Below, in pieces: positions 1 through 8,516 of a stretch of DNA of 64,000 bases (position 1 is its first letter; each line of letters begins with the position of its first letter). The notes under the pieces were generated by a model. The model searched no databases and was not told the DNA's origin. It saw nothing but the letters and a program-made list of their open reading frames with translations. A program made the position numbers and the translations under genes. Source of the DNA: Streptomyces halstedii (GTDB lineage Bacteria; Actinomycetota; Actinomycetes; Streptomycetales; Streptomycetaceae); contig JOAZ01000017.1 of assembly GCA_000720535.1 (NCBI GenBank), positions 62,001 through 126,000 on the forward strand. The letters are read 5' to 3'.

Positions 1-1
1 G

Positions 2-544
2 AACCTCGACGTACGCGAGATCGCCCACCCCCACCTCGTCGAGCTCAACGAGCGGTGCGGGCACACCGTCCACCTCGCCGTGTACGAGGAGCACGAGGTC
101 CTCTACATCGACAAGGTGGAGAGCCGCTACCCCGTGCGGATGTACTCGCGGATCGGCAAACCCGTCGCGATCACCGTCGCCGCGGTCGCCAAGCTGCTCC
201 TCGCCGACCTGACCGAGCCGGAGCGGCGTGCGATCGCCGAACGTCTCGACTACCCCATGTACACGTCCCGTTCGACCCCGAACGCCGGTGCCTTCCTCAG
301 GGAGCTCGCCGTCGTACGCGAACAGGGATGGGCCACCGACCTCGGCGGCCACGAGGAGTCCATCAACTGCGTCGGCGCACCCGTCCGGGGCGCGGACGGG
401 CGGGTCGTCGCCGCCATGTCGGTGTCCGCGCCGAACGTGGTCGTCACCGCCGAGGAGCTCCTCACCCTCCTCCCGCTGGTGCGCCGCACCGCCGACGCCG
501 TCAGCCGGGACTACTCCGGTACCACCCACACGAAGAAGGCCTGA
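2..544 (+). CDS. IclR-family transcriptional regulator, C-terminal part (5' truncated)
   Basis: The reading frame is open from base 2 and enters the window without a start, so only the effector-binding half is present. The visible part reads HPHLVELNERCGHTVHLAVY, then a core with VLYIDKVES and later INCVGAPVRGADGRVVAAMSVS, the typical IclR ligand-binding domain. The helix-turn-helix would lie upstream of the window. IclR proteins bind small carboxylates or aromatics and usually repress a neighbouring catabolic operon. The RidA gene starts only 6 nt after the stop, which suggests co-transcription. The effector cannot be read from the sequence. Confidence 0.9.
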   Translation, partial: NLDVREIAHPHLVELNERCGHTVHLAVYEEHEVLYIDKVESRYPVRMYSRIGKPVAITVAAVAKLLLADLTEPERRAIAERLDYPMYTSRSTPNAGAFLRELAVVREQGWATDLGGHEESINCVGAPVRGADGRVVAAMSVSAPNVVVTAEELLTLLPLVRRTADAVSRDYSGTTHTKKA

Positions 545-550
545 ACCGCC

Positions 551-961
551 ATGACCGAGAAGACCGCTCTCACCCCCAGCACCCACACCACCCCGCCCGC
601 GAAGTTCTCGCACGGCGTGCGGAAGGGGAACATCCTCCAGGTCGCCGGCCAGGTCGGCTTCCTGCCCGCCGTGGAGGGCCAGGCGCCCACCCCGGCCGGC
701 CCCACCCTGCGCGAGCAGACCCTCCAGACCTTCGCCAACGTCAAGGCGATCCTGGAAGAGGGCGGCGCGAGCTGGGACGACGTGATGATGATGCGTGTCT
801 ACCTCACGGACGTCGACCACTTCGCCGAGATGAACGCCCTCTACAACGCGTACTTCGAGGAGCAGGGACTCACCGCCCCCGCCGCCGCCCGTACGACGGT
901 CTACGTGGGCCTGCCCAAGGGGCTGCTCATCGAGATCGACGCCCTCGCCGTCCTGGGCTGA
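551..961 (+). CDS. RidA family (YjgF/UK114) enamine/imine deaminase
   Basis: A 136-residue protein, the usual length for RidA proteins, which hydrolyse reactive enamine/imine intermediates released by PLP enzymes. The C-terminal signature AARTTVYVGLPKGLLIEID contains Arg114, matching the family's substrate-carboxylate-binding arginine, and Glu128. The start is an ATG with AGAAGG in the last codons of the upstream IclR gene, so the two genes are probably translationally linked. Not every subgroup has proven deaminase activity. Pairing with an IclR regulator suggests a role in one catabolic pathway. Confidence 0.92.
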   Translation: MTEKTALTPSTHTTPPAKFSHGVRKGNILQVAGQVGFLPAVEGQAPTPAGPTLREQTLQTFANVKAILEEGGASWDDVMMMRVYLTDVDHFAEMNALYNAYFEEQGLTAPAAARTTVYVGLPKGLLIEIDALAVLG

Positions 962-1031
962 GCCGGGCGCGCCCCCCCGGGGCCCGTCGCGGTCCGTCAC
1001 ACCCCGGGGGCCGCACGGCCCGGGACGCCGA

Positions 1032-1059
1032 CAGCGCCGCCGGGGGAGCGGCGGCGCTG
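1032..1059. terminator. Stem-loop between convergent genes
   Basis: Perfect 10-bp arms (CAGCGCCGCC / GGCGGCGCTG) around an 8-nt loop, between the convergent ridA-like and chitinase genes. There is no T-run, as is common for Streptomyces terminators. It could serve both strands. Confidence 0.6.
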
Positions 1060-1085
1060 CCGGTCATCGGGGTGGGAGCGGGAGG

Positions 1086-2819
1086 TTACGGAAGGCCGTG
1101 GACGTGCGGGCCGACCGCGCCGGACCAGGCGTTACCGGCCGTGGCGTCCCAGTTCGTCGACCAGGTCATCGCACCGCGGATGTCCGGGTACGTCTTGGAC
1201 GGCTTGAAGGAACCGCAGTTCGTGCCCTTGGCCAGGCAGTCCAGGGCCGCGTTCACGACCGACGGGGCGACGTAGCCGCTGCCCGCGCCCCGCGTGGAGG
1301 CGGGGACACCGAGACCGACCTGCGACGGGGCGAGGCCGCCCTCCAGCTGGATGCAGGCGAGCGCGGTGAGGAAGTCCACCGAACCCTGCGAGTAGACCTT
1401 GCCGTCGCAGCCCAGCATCGAACCGCTGTTGTAGTACTGCATGTTGACGACGGTCAGGATGTCCTTGATGTTGAGCGCCGTCTTGAAGTACTCACCGGAC
1501 GTGGACTGCATGTCGATGGTCTGCGGCGCCATCGTGATGACGAGGCCGGAGCCCGCCTTCGAGGACAGCGAGCGCAGCGCCTTCGTCATGTAGGTGGAGT
1601 TGAGGCCGTTCTCCAGGTCGATGTCGACCCCGTTGAAGCCGTACTCCTGGATCAGCGCGTACAGCGAGTCGGAGAACGCGTTCGCGGAGGCGTCGCTGTT
1701 GACCGAGACCGTGCCCTTCTCGCCGCCGACGGAGATGATGACGTTCTTCCCCGCGGCCTGCTTGGCCTTGATGTCCGCCTTGAACTGGGCGACCGTGTAG
1801 CCGTTCAGGCCCGCCGAGTCCAGGTTGAAGGTCACGGCGCCGGGCGTGGAGGTGGCGTCCGCGAAGGAGACGGCGATGATGTCGTAGGCCGCGGGCACGT
1901 CGCTGAGCTTCTGGACGGCGGCGCCGTTGTTGAAGTTCTGCCAGTAGCCGGTCACCGCGTGCTTGGGCACGGAGGTCGAGGGGCCGGGGCCGGGGGTGTC
2001 CGACTTGGCCGTACGCCCGCTGACCGTGGCCGACTTGACCGACTCACCGGCGGCGTTGGTGGCGCTCACCGAGAACTGGTAGGCGGTGTCGGCGGCCAGT
2101 TGGCCCACCGTCGCCGAGGTGCCGGTGGTGGTGGTCGCCTTGACGCCGTCCCGGTAGACGGTGTAGCCGGTGGCGCCGGAGACCGAGTTCCAGGACAGGG
2201 CCACGGACGACGAGGTGGTGGTGCCGACGGTCAGCCCGGCCGGGGCGCCGGGGACCGCGGGGCCGGGCTGGTCCGTACCGCCGCCGCCGTCCGGTCCGAC
2301 GACCTCGACGTCGTCGGCGAAGTAGGCCGCCTGGCCGTACCAGCCGTGGGTGTAGACGGTCACCGAGGTGGTGGACGGGCCGGTGGTGAAGCTGGTCCGC
2401 AGCTGGGTCCAGCCGGTGCTGCCCGGCGTCCAGGTGGAGACGTCGGTGGTGCCGGTGCCGCTCGCGCCGAGGTAGGCGTACCCGCCCTGCACCCAGGAGC
2501 TCAGCGTGTAGGTGGAGCCGGGCTTCACGGCCACCGACTGGGCGCACCGGGCGTTGTCCTGGCCGCTGGGGGTGGCCTTGAGCGCGGCGGTACCGCCGTG
2601 CACGGGGGAGGAGACGGTCGTACCGCTGCCGGCGGAACAGGTCCAGCCGGTGAGGCCGTTCTCGAACCCGGCGTTCTTGGCGACGTTGATGTCCGCCGCC
2701 TGGGCGCTGCCGGCCAGCCCGGTCACGGACAGGGCTCCGGCCGCGAGCACGGCGACGGCTCCGCCGAGGAGGGGTCGGGAGCGGCGGCTTCTTCGACTGC
2801 TGCCTACGGAGCGTTCCAC
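1086..2819 (-). CDS. Secreted GH18 chitinase with N-terminal carbohydrate-binding module and FnIII domain
   Basis: A 577-residue exported chitinase-type glycoside hydrolase. The GTG at 2819 has GGAGG about 7 nt upstream and yields a standard signal peptide: Arg-rich n-region, hydrophobic core and an AQA cleavage site near residue 41. Domains in order are a CenC-like carbohydrate-binding module (about 43-175), a proline/glycine linker, one fibronectin type III domain (about 190-270), a second linker and a GH18 barrel (about 285-577). The GH18 motif NGVDIDLE carries the catalytic Glu at 403. It would cut chitin outside the cell to release chitooligosaccharides. A DasR-type operator lies about 65 bp upstream of the start, consistent with N-acetylglucosamine-responsive control. 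An upstream in-frame GTG at 2870 lacks a ribosome site and would crowd the operator. Confidence 0.93.
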   Translation of the reverse strand: MERSVGSSRRSRRSRPLLGGAVAVLAAGALSVTGLAGSAQAADINVAKNAGFENGLTGWTCSAGSGTTVSSPVHGGTAALKATPSGQDNARCAQSVAVKPGSTYTLSSWVQGGYAYLGASGTGTTDVSTWTPGSTGWTQLRTSFTTGPSTTSVTVYTHGWYGQAAYFADDVEVVGPDGGGGTDQPGPAVPGAPAGLTVGTTTSSSVALSWNSVSGATGYTVYRDGVKATTTTGTSATVGQLAADTAYQFSVSATNAAGESVKSATVSGRTAKSDTPGPGPSTSVPKHAVTGYWQNFNNGAAVQKLSDVPAAYDIIAVSFADATSTPGAVTFNLDSAGLNGYTVAQFKADIKAKQAAGKNVIISVGGEKGTVSVNSDASANAFSDSLYALIQEYGFNGVDIDLENGLNSTYMTKALRSLSSKAGSGLVITMAPQTIDMQSTSGEYFKTALNIKDILTVVNMQYYNSGSMLGCDGKVYSQGSVDFLTALACIQLEGGLAPSQVGLGVPASTRGAGSGYVAPSVVNAALDCLAKGTNCGSFKPSKTYPDIRGAMTWSTNWDATAGNAWSGAVGPHVHGLP

Positions 2820-2883
2820 TTGCTGCCTCCGGTGGGGGAGTTGGGGGATGCGGGCGGGAACGGTGGCCACCGTTGGCGCATAA

Positions 2884-2899
2884 ACTGGTCCAGACCAAT
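2884..2899. promoter_or_regulatory. DasR-responsive element (dre)-like operator
   Basis: ACTGGTCCAGACCAAT matches the known dre consensus (ACTGGTCTAGACCACT) closely, with an intact TGGTC/GACCA inverted repeat. It lies just upstream of the chitinase, where Streptomyces chitinase promoters carry TGGTCTAGACCA repeats. The inferred role is repression by DasR, relieved by phosphorylated glucosamine or N-acetylglucosamine. Confidence 0.8.
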
Positions 2900-3360
2900 C
2901 AGGTTGTCAAGACCTCTGGCAGCACGGATGCCCGCCGGCCGTCGTCGGGAGCGCCGGACAGGCGTCCTCGGACGGGCGTGCGGGCCGGGTCCGGCGTCCA
3001 CGGCGGGGCACGCGTACGGGTGATGCGGCCGGGGCCCGGCCGCCGTGACGGAACGGATTTCCGAAACGGCTCGGGAAAGCGTTCCCTATCGGCCCTGACG
3101 TGCGGGGACGAAATGCCGTGAGTTCAAACCTTCGGGGCGGGCGTAACCCTCCGCAGTGGTACAGGAGTTAACCAGCTCGGGCTACGTCCCTTTTCGTACG
3201 CGGGCCTTGCGAACGTACGTGCTGGACATCGCCGTTCTCGACCCCGATTCCTATTCTCTGCCTGGTGGGACGTGGCTAAAGTGCTGAGGAAGAAGTACCG
3301 AGCAGGAGCGATTGCGGCCCGCGTCACCACGACAGCGGCCGAAGCCGAACGGGGAAGAGC
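2900..3360. other. Intergenic region between chitinase and the pilus locus
   Basis: About 460 bp with no convincing gene. It should hold the rest of the chitinase promoter and the promoter of the pilus locus. A TAAAGT hexamer near 3277 is a possible -10 element for the rightward genes. I see no strong hairpin or repeat. Confidence 0.4.
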
Positions 3361-4242
3361 GTGCCGACCGCAATAGCAGTGACAAGCGCCGATCTGGTGC
3401 TGCCGCCGACCGATCAGCACACCCCGACCGCGGCCCTCCTCCAGGCCCCGAGCGCACAGGATTTCGAGCCGGCCACCGGCGACATGCACCTTCTCCTGGA
3501 ACAGCACGGCCATGTGATCGCCGTCTACCCCGCGGGGATCGACCCCGCCCACGAGCGCCGGATGCACGCCGTCCGGTCGGTCCTGGAGAGCGACCGCATC
3601 GCCCTGCTCAAGGTGGACCTGCCGCCGCTGGGAGTGGCCGTACTGGTGCGCCAGTTACGCCAGTTGTCCCTCTGCGACTTCAGCCCCGGTGTGGTGGCGT
3701 CGGCCGCCCGGCTGCTGTCCCACTACATCCACGCCGGCGCCCTGCTCAGCTCGGTGGCCCGGCTCGACCGGGTGCCCGTCAGCCTCAGGACCCACGCCAA
3801 GTCCTGGGTGCCCGGCGCCCAGTTCGCCGTACTCGCGTCCCCGCGCCCCCAGCTCGTCAGGATCGGCTCCGCCACCGAGCCGCCCGCCGGTCCCGAATAC
3901 GGCACCCAACTGCTCGTCGCCCAGGGCCGGCTGACCTCCGACTGGGTACGGCGGACACTGGCCCCCGCCTGGAACGTCCAGGCCGTCCAGGAGTGCGCGC
4001 TGCCCGCCGTGTCCCCCCGGTGGTGGGGTACCGGCAAACTGGTGGAGTTCGCCTCCTACCTCCCCGACGTCTCGGTGCTCTACCAACTCGTCTCGTCCGT
4101 CCGGCGGGAGAGCTGCCACTGGTGCGGAATGGAGCTGATAGGGGACCGCTGCGGATTCTGCTCGGCACCGTCGGCCCCGGCCGGCCGCACCCACGCGGCG
4201 CGTACCCCGCACCACACGACCCCCGCGCTTCCCGGCCCCTGA
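3361..4242 (+). CDS. Zinc-ribbon protein of unknown function at the head of the tad locus
   Basis: A 293-residue protein with a GTG start. I do not recognise the body as a named family. It has no clear membrane segment, so it is probably cytoplasmic. Near the C-terminus CHWCGMELIGDRCGFC gives two CxxC pairs, typical of a small zinc ribbon. The tail is low-complexity and rich in Pro, Ala and His. Codon 99 (3655-3657) is a TTA leucine codon, rare in Streptomyces and read by the bldA tRNA, so translation may depend on bldA. It lies 77 bp upstream of cpaB and is probably the first gene of the pilus transcript. A regulatory or assembly role is only inferred from position. Confidence 0.75.
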   Translation: MPTAIAVTSADLVLPPTDQHTPTAALLQAPSAQDFEPATGDMHLLLEQHGHVIAVYPAGIDPAHERRMHAVRSVLESDRIALLKVDLPPLGVAVLVRQLRQLSLCDFSPGVVASAARLLSHYIHAGALLSSVARLDRVPVSLRTHAKSWVPGAQFAVLASPRPQLVRIGSATEPPAGPEYGTQLLVAQGRLTSDWVRRTLAPAWNVQAVQECALPAVSPRWWGTGKLVEFASYLPDVSVLYQLVSSVRRESCHWCGMELIGDRCGFCSAPSAPAGRTHAARTPHHTTPALPGP

Positions 4243-4319
4243 CCCACGCCGCGCCCCCCTGGCCCGCGCGTGCACCCGCCCGCCGCCCCCGATCCGAACC
4301 GAGCGAGGTCGTCCCGCCC

Positions 4320-5024
4320 ATGAACTCCCGTCAGCGCCGCGGCGTGATACTCCTGATCCTGTCGGTCCTGTGCGCCTTCGGCGCGTTCGCCGGGGTGCTC
4401 TCGGTCATCAGCGACGTCAATTCCAAGGTGGGCCCGGAGGTCGACGCCTACCGGCTCAGGACAGCCGTACCGCCCTACACGGCCCTGAACGAGAAGCAGT
4501 TCGAAAAGGTCTCGATGCCCAAACGCTGGCTCTCGGCCAACGCCGTCACCGATCTGTCCGAGATCAACGGCAAGATCGCGGTCACCGAGCTGAAGAAGGG
4601 CTCCCTGATGCAGTCCGACATGATGGTGCGCAGTCCGCAACTGCGGCCGGGGGAGCAGGAGATCGCCATCATGATCGACGCCGCGACCGGTGTGGCGGGC
4701 AAGATCCGGCCCGACGACAAGGTGAACATCTACGCCACCTTCGAGGGCGAGCGGGAGGGCGACGCCCCCCAGTCCAAGGTCATCGTCTCCAACGCCAAGG
4801 TGCTCGACGTGGGCGAACTGACCCCGCTGGAGCCCCGCAAGGACGACCGGAACCGGGCCACCGAGGCCGTGCCGATCACCTTCGCGCTCGACACCCTCGA
4901 CACCCAGCGCGTCGCCTACGCGGAATCCTTCGCGCAGCACGTACGGCTCGCGCTGATCGCCCCCGGCAGCGACGGCACCATCCGCCCCGGCGACCGCACC
5001 TACACGCTCGACAAGGACAAGTGA
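4320..5024 (+). CDS. cpaB: CpaB/RcpC-like SAF-domain pilus assembly protein
   Basis: A 234-residue protein with one N-terminal membrane helix (about 9-31) followed by an extracytoplasmic SAF-type region (AVPPYTALNEKQFEKVSM...) and an RcpC-like C-terminal part containing GKIRPDDKVNIYATF. In Tad systems CpaB/RcpC helps secretion and assembly of Flp pili. It is followed 7 nt later by the CpaE-like gene, the usual Tad order. In a monoderm without an outer-membrane secretin its exact role is unclear. Confidence 0.85.
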   Translation: MNSRQRRGVILLILSVLCAFGAFAGVLSVISDVNSKVGPEVDAYRLRTAVPPYTALNEKQFEKVSMPKRWLSANAVTDLSEINGKIAVTELKKGSLMQSDMMVRSPQLRPGEQEIAIMIDAATGVAGKIRPDDKVNIYATFEGEREGDAPQSKVIVSNAKVLDVGELTPLEPRKDDRNRATEAVPITFALDTLDTQRVAYAESFAQHVRLALIAPGSDGTIRPGDRTYTLDKDK

Positions 5025-5031
5025 GGACGGG

Positions 5032-6300
5032 ATGACCACCAGAATCCTCCCGGCCGTCGGCGACGCCGACGCGGCCAGGTCCGTCATCACCCTGCTCAGC
5101 CAGCTCCCCGAGGCGGAACCGGCGGCCCCGGTCGGTGACTCGACACAGCTCGTCGACACCCTCGCCCGGCTGGCCGCGGAGTCCGTCGAGGAGCTGCCCG
5201 AGGTCGTGCTGGTGCACGAGCGGATCGGTCCGGTGCCCGCCCTGGAACTGATCCGGGAGGTCTCCCTGCGCTTCCCCGCCGTCGGGGTCGTGCTCATCAC
5301 GTCGGACGCGAGCCCCGGCCTCTTCGCCGCGGCCATGGACGCGGGCGCCCGGGGCCTGGGTACCCTCCCGCTGAGCTACGAGGAACTCGCCCACCGGGTG
5401 CAGGCCGCCGCCCAGTGGTCCACCGGGATGCGGCGCCACCTCGGGACGGGCGGCGAGTCCCTCACGGGACCCGGCGGCACCGTCGTCACCGTCACCGGGG
5501 CCAAGGGCGGCGTGGGAACCACCCTCACCGCGGTCCAACTAGCCCTGGCCGCACAGGCGTCGGGACACGCGACCGCCCTCGTGGACCTGGACCTCCAGAA
5601 CGGCGACGTCGCCGCCTACCTCGACGTGCAGTTCCGGCGCTCGGTCGTCGACCTGGCCACGATCACCGACATCTCGCCCCGGGTGCTGTCCGACGCCGTC
5701 TTCTCCCACGACACGGGACTGGCCCTGCTACTGGCACCGGGCGAGGGCGAACGCGGCGAAGAGGTCAGCGACCGCTCCGCCCGCCAGATCGTCAGCGCCC
5801 TGCGCTCGCGGTACGAGATCGTCGTGGTCGACTGCGGAAGCCAGATGAACGGCGCCAACGCCACGGCGATCGAGATGGCCGACACCGCCGTGCTGGTGAC
5901 GACCCCCGACGTGGTCGCCGTGCGGGGCGCGAAACGCATCGTCCGGATGTGGGACCGGCTCCAGATCCGCAAGGCCGAGGAGACGGTCACCCTCGTCAAC
6001 CGCTTCAGCCGCACCACCGAGATCCAGCCGCCGCTGATCCAGCGGATCACCGGAACCCGGCTGGCGGGCACGGCGGTACCGGCCAACTTCAAGGAACTCC
6101 AGGGCGCGGTGGACTCCGGACGTATGCACGAACTGGACGCCCGCTCCACGGTGAAACAGGCCCTGTGGGCGGTGGCCGGGGAACTCGGACTGGTGAAGGC
6201 CGCTCCACGCGCGGCGCAGCGCGGCGGTGCGCTCCGCGGCGACAGGGGCGCGATCGGAGGCCGCCGGCGCAGGGGCGGCGCACTCGGCGGGGGAGGCTGA
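5032..6300 (+). CDS. cpaE: CpaE/TadZ-like MinD/ParA-family ATPase of the Tad pilus
   Basis: A 422-residue protein. The N-terminal 130 residues resemble a receiver fold without a clear phospho-acceptor, as in TadZ/CpaE. Then comes a MinD/ParA ATPase with deviant Walker A motif KGGVGTT starting at Lys158, followed by ALVDLDLQNGD and VVVDCGS. TadZ/CpaE proteins localise the pilus machine at the membrane. The last about 30 residues are Arg/Gly-rich and low in complexity. The GGGGGAGGCTGA at the gene end provides the ribosome site for the next gene, so the two are tightly coupled. Confidence 0.9.
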   Translation: MTTRILPAVGDADAARSVITLLSQLPEAEPAAPVGDSTQLVDTLARLAAESVEELPEVVLVHERIGPVPALELIREVSLRFPAVGVVLITSDASPGLFAAAMDAGARGLGTLPLSYEELAHRVQAAAQWSTGMRRHLGTGGESLTGPGGTVVTVTGAKGGVGTTLTAVQLALAAQASGHATALVDLDLQNGDVAAYLDVQFRRSVVDLATITDISPRVLSDAVFSHDTGLALLLAPGEGERGEEVSDRSARQIVSALRSRYEIVVVDCGSQMNGANATAIEMADTAVLVTTPDVVAVRGAKRIVRMWDRLQIRKAEETVTLVNRFSRTTEIQPPLIQRITGTRLAGTAVPANFKELQGAVDSGRMHELDARSTVKQALWAVAGELGLVKAAPRAAQRGGALRGDRGAIGGRRRRGGALGGGG

Positions 6301-6304
6301 GGCG

Positions 6305-6718
6305 ATGCGGACCACGAGGGCGCCGGGGCGGATACCGGCACGGCCGAGAGGCGACCGGGGACAGTTGGTCGTCGAGTTCACCGGGATGGTCCCCATCATC
6401 CTGGTGACCCTGGTGCTGCTCTGGCAGGCGGTCCTGGTGGGCTACACCTTCACGCTGGCCGGCGGCGCCGCGGACGCGGGGGTGCGCAAGGCGGTCGGCG
6501 CGGGCACCCACGGCAGTGCGGCCGCCTGCCTCGACGCCGCGCACGAGCGGCTCCCCGGCGCCTGGGAGGGCTCGGCGGACATCGACTGCGACCTCGGCGG
6601 CGGCGGCGACGTGGTCACCGCCCGCGTCTCGCTGCGGGCCCCCGTACTCTTCCCCGGTTTCGCCGGGCTGCCCATCCCGGTCGTGGCGACGGCCGGCGCG
6701 CCCGTGGAAGGAAGGTGA
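6305..6718 (+). CDS. TadE-like pseudopilin 1
   Basis: A 137-residue protein with a class III (type IV pilin-like) signal: a basic leader ending RG, then QLVVEF with Glu at mature position 5, followed by a hydrophobic helix. The predicted cleavage is after Gly19. The remainder is an extracytoplasmic domain with two cysteines (AACLDAA, DIDCDLG) that could form a disulfide. TadE-type minor pilins are thought to prime or regulate Flp pilus assembly. The ATG at 6305 was chosen because GGAGG lies about 8 nt upstream. An in-frame upstream start at 6227 would overlap cpaE. Confidence 0.88.
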   Translation: MRTTRAPGRIPARPRGDRGQLVVEFTGMVPIILVTLVLLWQAVLVGYTFTLAGGAADAGVRKAVGAGTHGSAAACLDAAHERLPGAWEGSADIDCDLGGGGDVVTARVSLRAPVLFPGFAGLPIPVVATAGAPVEGR

Positions 6719-6724
6719 CGCGGC

Positions 6725-7141
6725 ATGAAGCCGTCACGGAGGCCAGGCCCGGCCGGGGCCCTGACCGGACGCCGGGGGGACCGTGGCTCGACCGCCCTCG
6801 AATACCTCGGGTTCCTCCCGGTGCTCATCCTCATCGGCATGGCCGGCCTGCAACTGGGACTGGTCGCGTACACCGCCCAGCAGGCGGGCACCGGCGCCAG
6901 GGCGGCCGCCCGCGCCGCCTCGCAGGACGACCTGTCCGCGTCGTACGACCGCGTCGGCAGGGCGTCCATGACCGGCTGGGTCGCCGGCCGGGCGCGGATC
7001 GGCCCGCCGACCGGGGGCGACACCGTCACGGTGAAGGTCACGGTGGACATCCCGGACGTCCTGCTCGGCCTGCTCGGGGGGCGCACGGTCGAGAAGTCCG
7101 CCACCATGCCGCGGGACTCCGCCACCACGCGCCGCGACTGA
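6725..7141 (+). CDS. TadE-like pseudopilin 2
   Basis: A 138-residue protein with the same architecture as its upstream neighbour. The leader ends DRG (Gly21), followed by STALEY with Glu5, then a long hydrophobic helix (LGFLPVLILIGMAGLQLGLV) and an alanine-rich exported domain. It lacks the cysteine pair of the first protein. It starts 6 nt after the previous stop, with GAAGG overlapping that stop. Two adjacent TadE-type proteins are common in Tad loci, where they are proposed minor pilins. Confidence 0.87.
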   Translation: MKPSRRPGPAGALTGRRGDRGSTALEYLGFLPVLILIGMAGLQLGLVAYTAQQAGTGARAAARAASQDDLSASYDRVGRASMTGWVAGRARIGPPTGGDTVTVKVTVDIPDVLLGLLGGRTVEKSATMPRDSATTRRD

Positions 7142-7169
7142 GCGCACCCACCCCACCCGAGGAGTACCC

Positions 7170-8507
7170 ATGAGCCTGCGGGCACGCATCACCGCCCCCG
7201 AGGAGCGCGCCGGAGGACGGGAGGACGGGCACCTGGTCGCCACGTACCGCGCGAAGCTCCTGGAGGAGATCGACCTCGCGGAGATGTCCTCGCTCGCCGC
7301 CGCCGACCGCCGGGCCCGGCTGGAACGCGTCCTCGGCCACATCATCAGCCGTGAGGGCCCGGTCCTCTCCACCGCCGAACGCTCCCAGCTCATCCGGCGG
7401 GTCGTGGACGAGGCGCTCGGGCTCGGTGTGCTCGAACCCCTCCTGGAGGACGCCTCCGTCACCGAGATCATGGTCAACGGACCCGACCAGATCTTCGTCG
7501 AACGCGCCGGCCGGGTCGAACAGCTCCCGATGCGCTTCGCCAGCCACGAACAGCTCATGCAGACGATCGAGCGCATCGTCTCCACCGTCAACCGGCGGGT
7601 GGACGAGGCCAATCCGATGGTCGACGCCCGCCTGCCCAGCGGCGAGCGCGTCAACGTGATCATCCCCCCGCTCTCGCTGACCGGCGCGACCCTCACCATC
7701 CGGCGCTTCCCCCGGTCCTTCTCGCTCCAGGAGATGATCGGCTTCGGCTCCCTGGACCAGCAGATGCTGCTGCTGCTCGCCGGTCTCGTACAGGCCCGGT
7801 TCAACGTGATCGTCTCCGGCGCCACGGGCACCGGGAAGACCACCCTCCTCAACGCCCTCTCCGGACTCATCCCCGAGGGCGAACGCATCGTGACCATCGA
7901 GGACTCGGCCGAACTCCAGCTCCAGCAGAACCACGTGATCCGGCTGGAGAGCCGCCCGGCCAACGTCGAGGGCAAGGGCCAGGTCACCATCCGCGACCTC
8001 GTCCGCAACTCGCTGCGCATGCGCCCCGACCGCATCGTCGTCGGTGAGGTCCGCGGCGGCGAATCGCTCGACATGCTCCAGGCGATGTCCACCGGCCACG
8101 ACGGCTCCCTGGCCACCGTCCACGCCAACAGCGCGGAGGACGCCCTGATGCGCCTCCAGACCCTCGCGTCGATGTCCGAGGTCAAGATCCCCTTCGAGGC
8201 GCTGCACGACCAGATCAACAGCGCCGTGGACGTGATCGTCCAGCTCACCCGGCACGCCGACGGCGCCAGGAAGGTCACCGAGATCGCGGTCCTCGACTCG
8301 CACGGACGCGACCCGTACAAGATCGTCACGGTGTCCCGGTTCCAGGCCCGGCCGATGGGCACCGACGGTGTGATCCACGGCGAGTTCCAGGCACTTCCCC
8401 TCCCGCGCCGCATCGCCGACCGGCTCTACATGGCCGGACAGCCGATCCCCCAGGCCTACGGGGTCGCGCCGTCGGACGCGTACCTCGCCACCCGAGAGGC
8501 CAGATAG
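7170..8507 (+). CDS. tadA: TadA/CpaF secretion ATPase
   Basis: A 445-residue GspE/VirB11-type hexameric ATPase that powers Flp pilus extension. The N-terminal domain contains VTEIMVNGPDQIFVERAG, a CpaF signature. Walker A is GATGTGKTT with Lys223, the Asp box is VTIEDSAEL, the Walker B region is RIVVGEVRGGE, and the His-box region is GHDGSLATVHANS. All catalytic motifs are intact. GAGGAG stands about 6 nt before the ATG. It is followed 9 nt later by tadB. Confidence 0.96.
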   Translation: MSLRARITAPEERAGGREDGHLVATYRAKLLEEIDLAEMSSLAAADRRARLERVLGHIISREGPVLSTAERSQLIRRVVDEALGLGVLEPLLEDASVTEIMVNGPDQIFVERAGRVEQLPMRFASHEQLMQTIERIVSTVNRRVDEANPMVDARLPSGERVNVIIPPLSLTGATLTIRRFPRSFSLQEMIGFGSLDQQMLLLLAGLVQARFNVIVSGATGTGKTTLLNALSGLIPEGERIVTIEDSAELQLQQNHVIRLESRPANVEGKGQVTIRDLVRNSLRMRPDRIVVGEVRGGESLDMLQAMSTGHDGSLATVHANSAEDALMRLQTLASMSEVKIPFEALHDQINSAVDVIVQLTRHADGARKVTEIAVLDSHGRDPYKIVTVSRFQARPMGTDGVIHGEFQALPLPRRIADRLYMAGQPIPQAYGVAPSDAYLATREAR

Positions 8508-8516
8508 GTACTCCCC

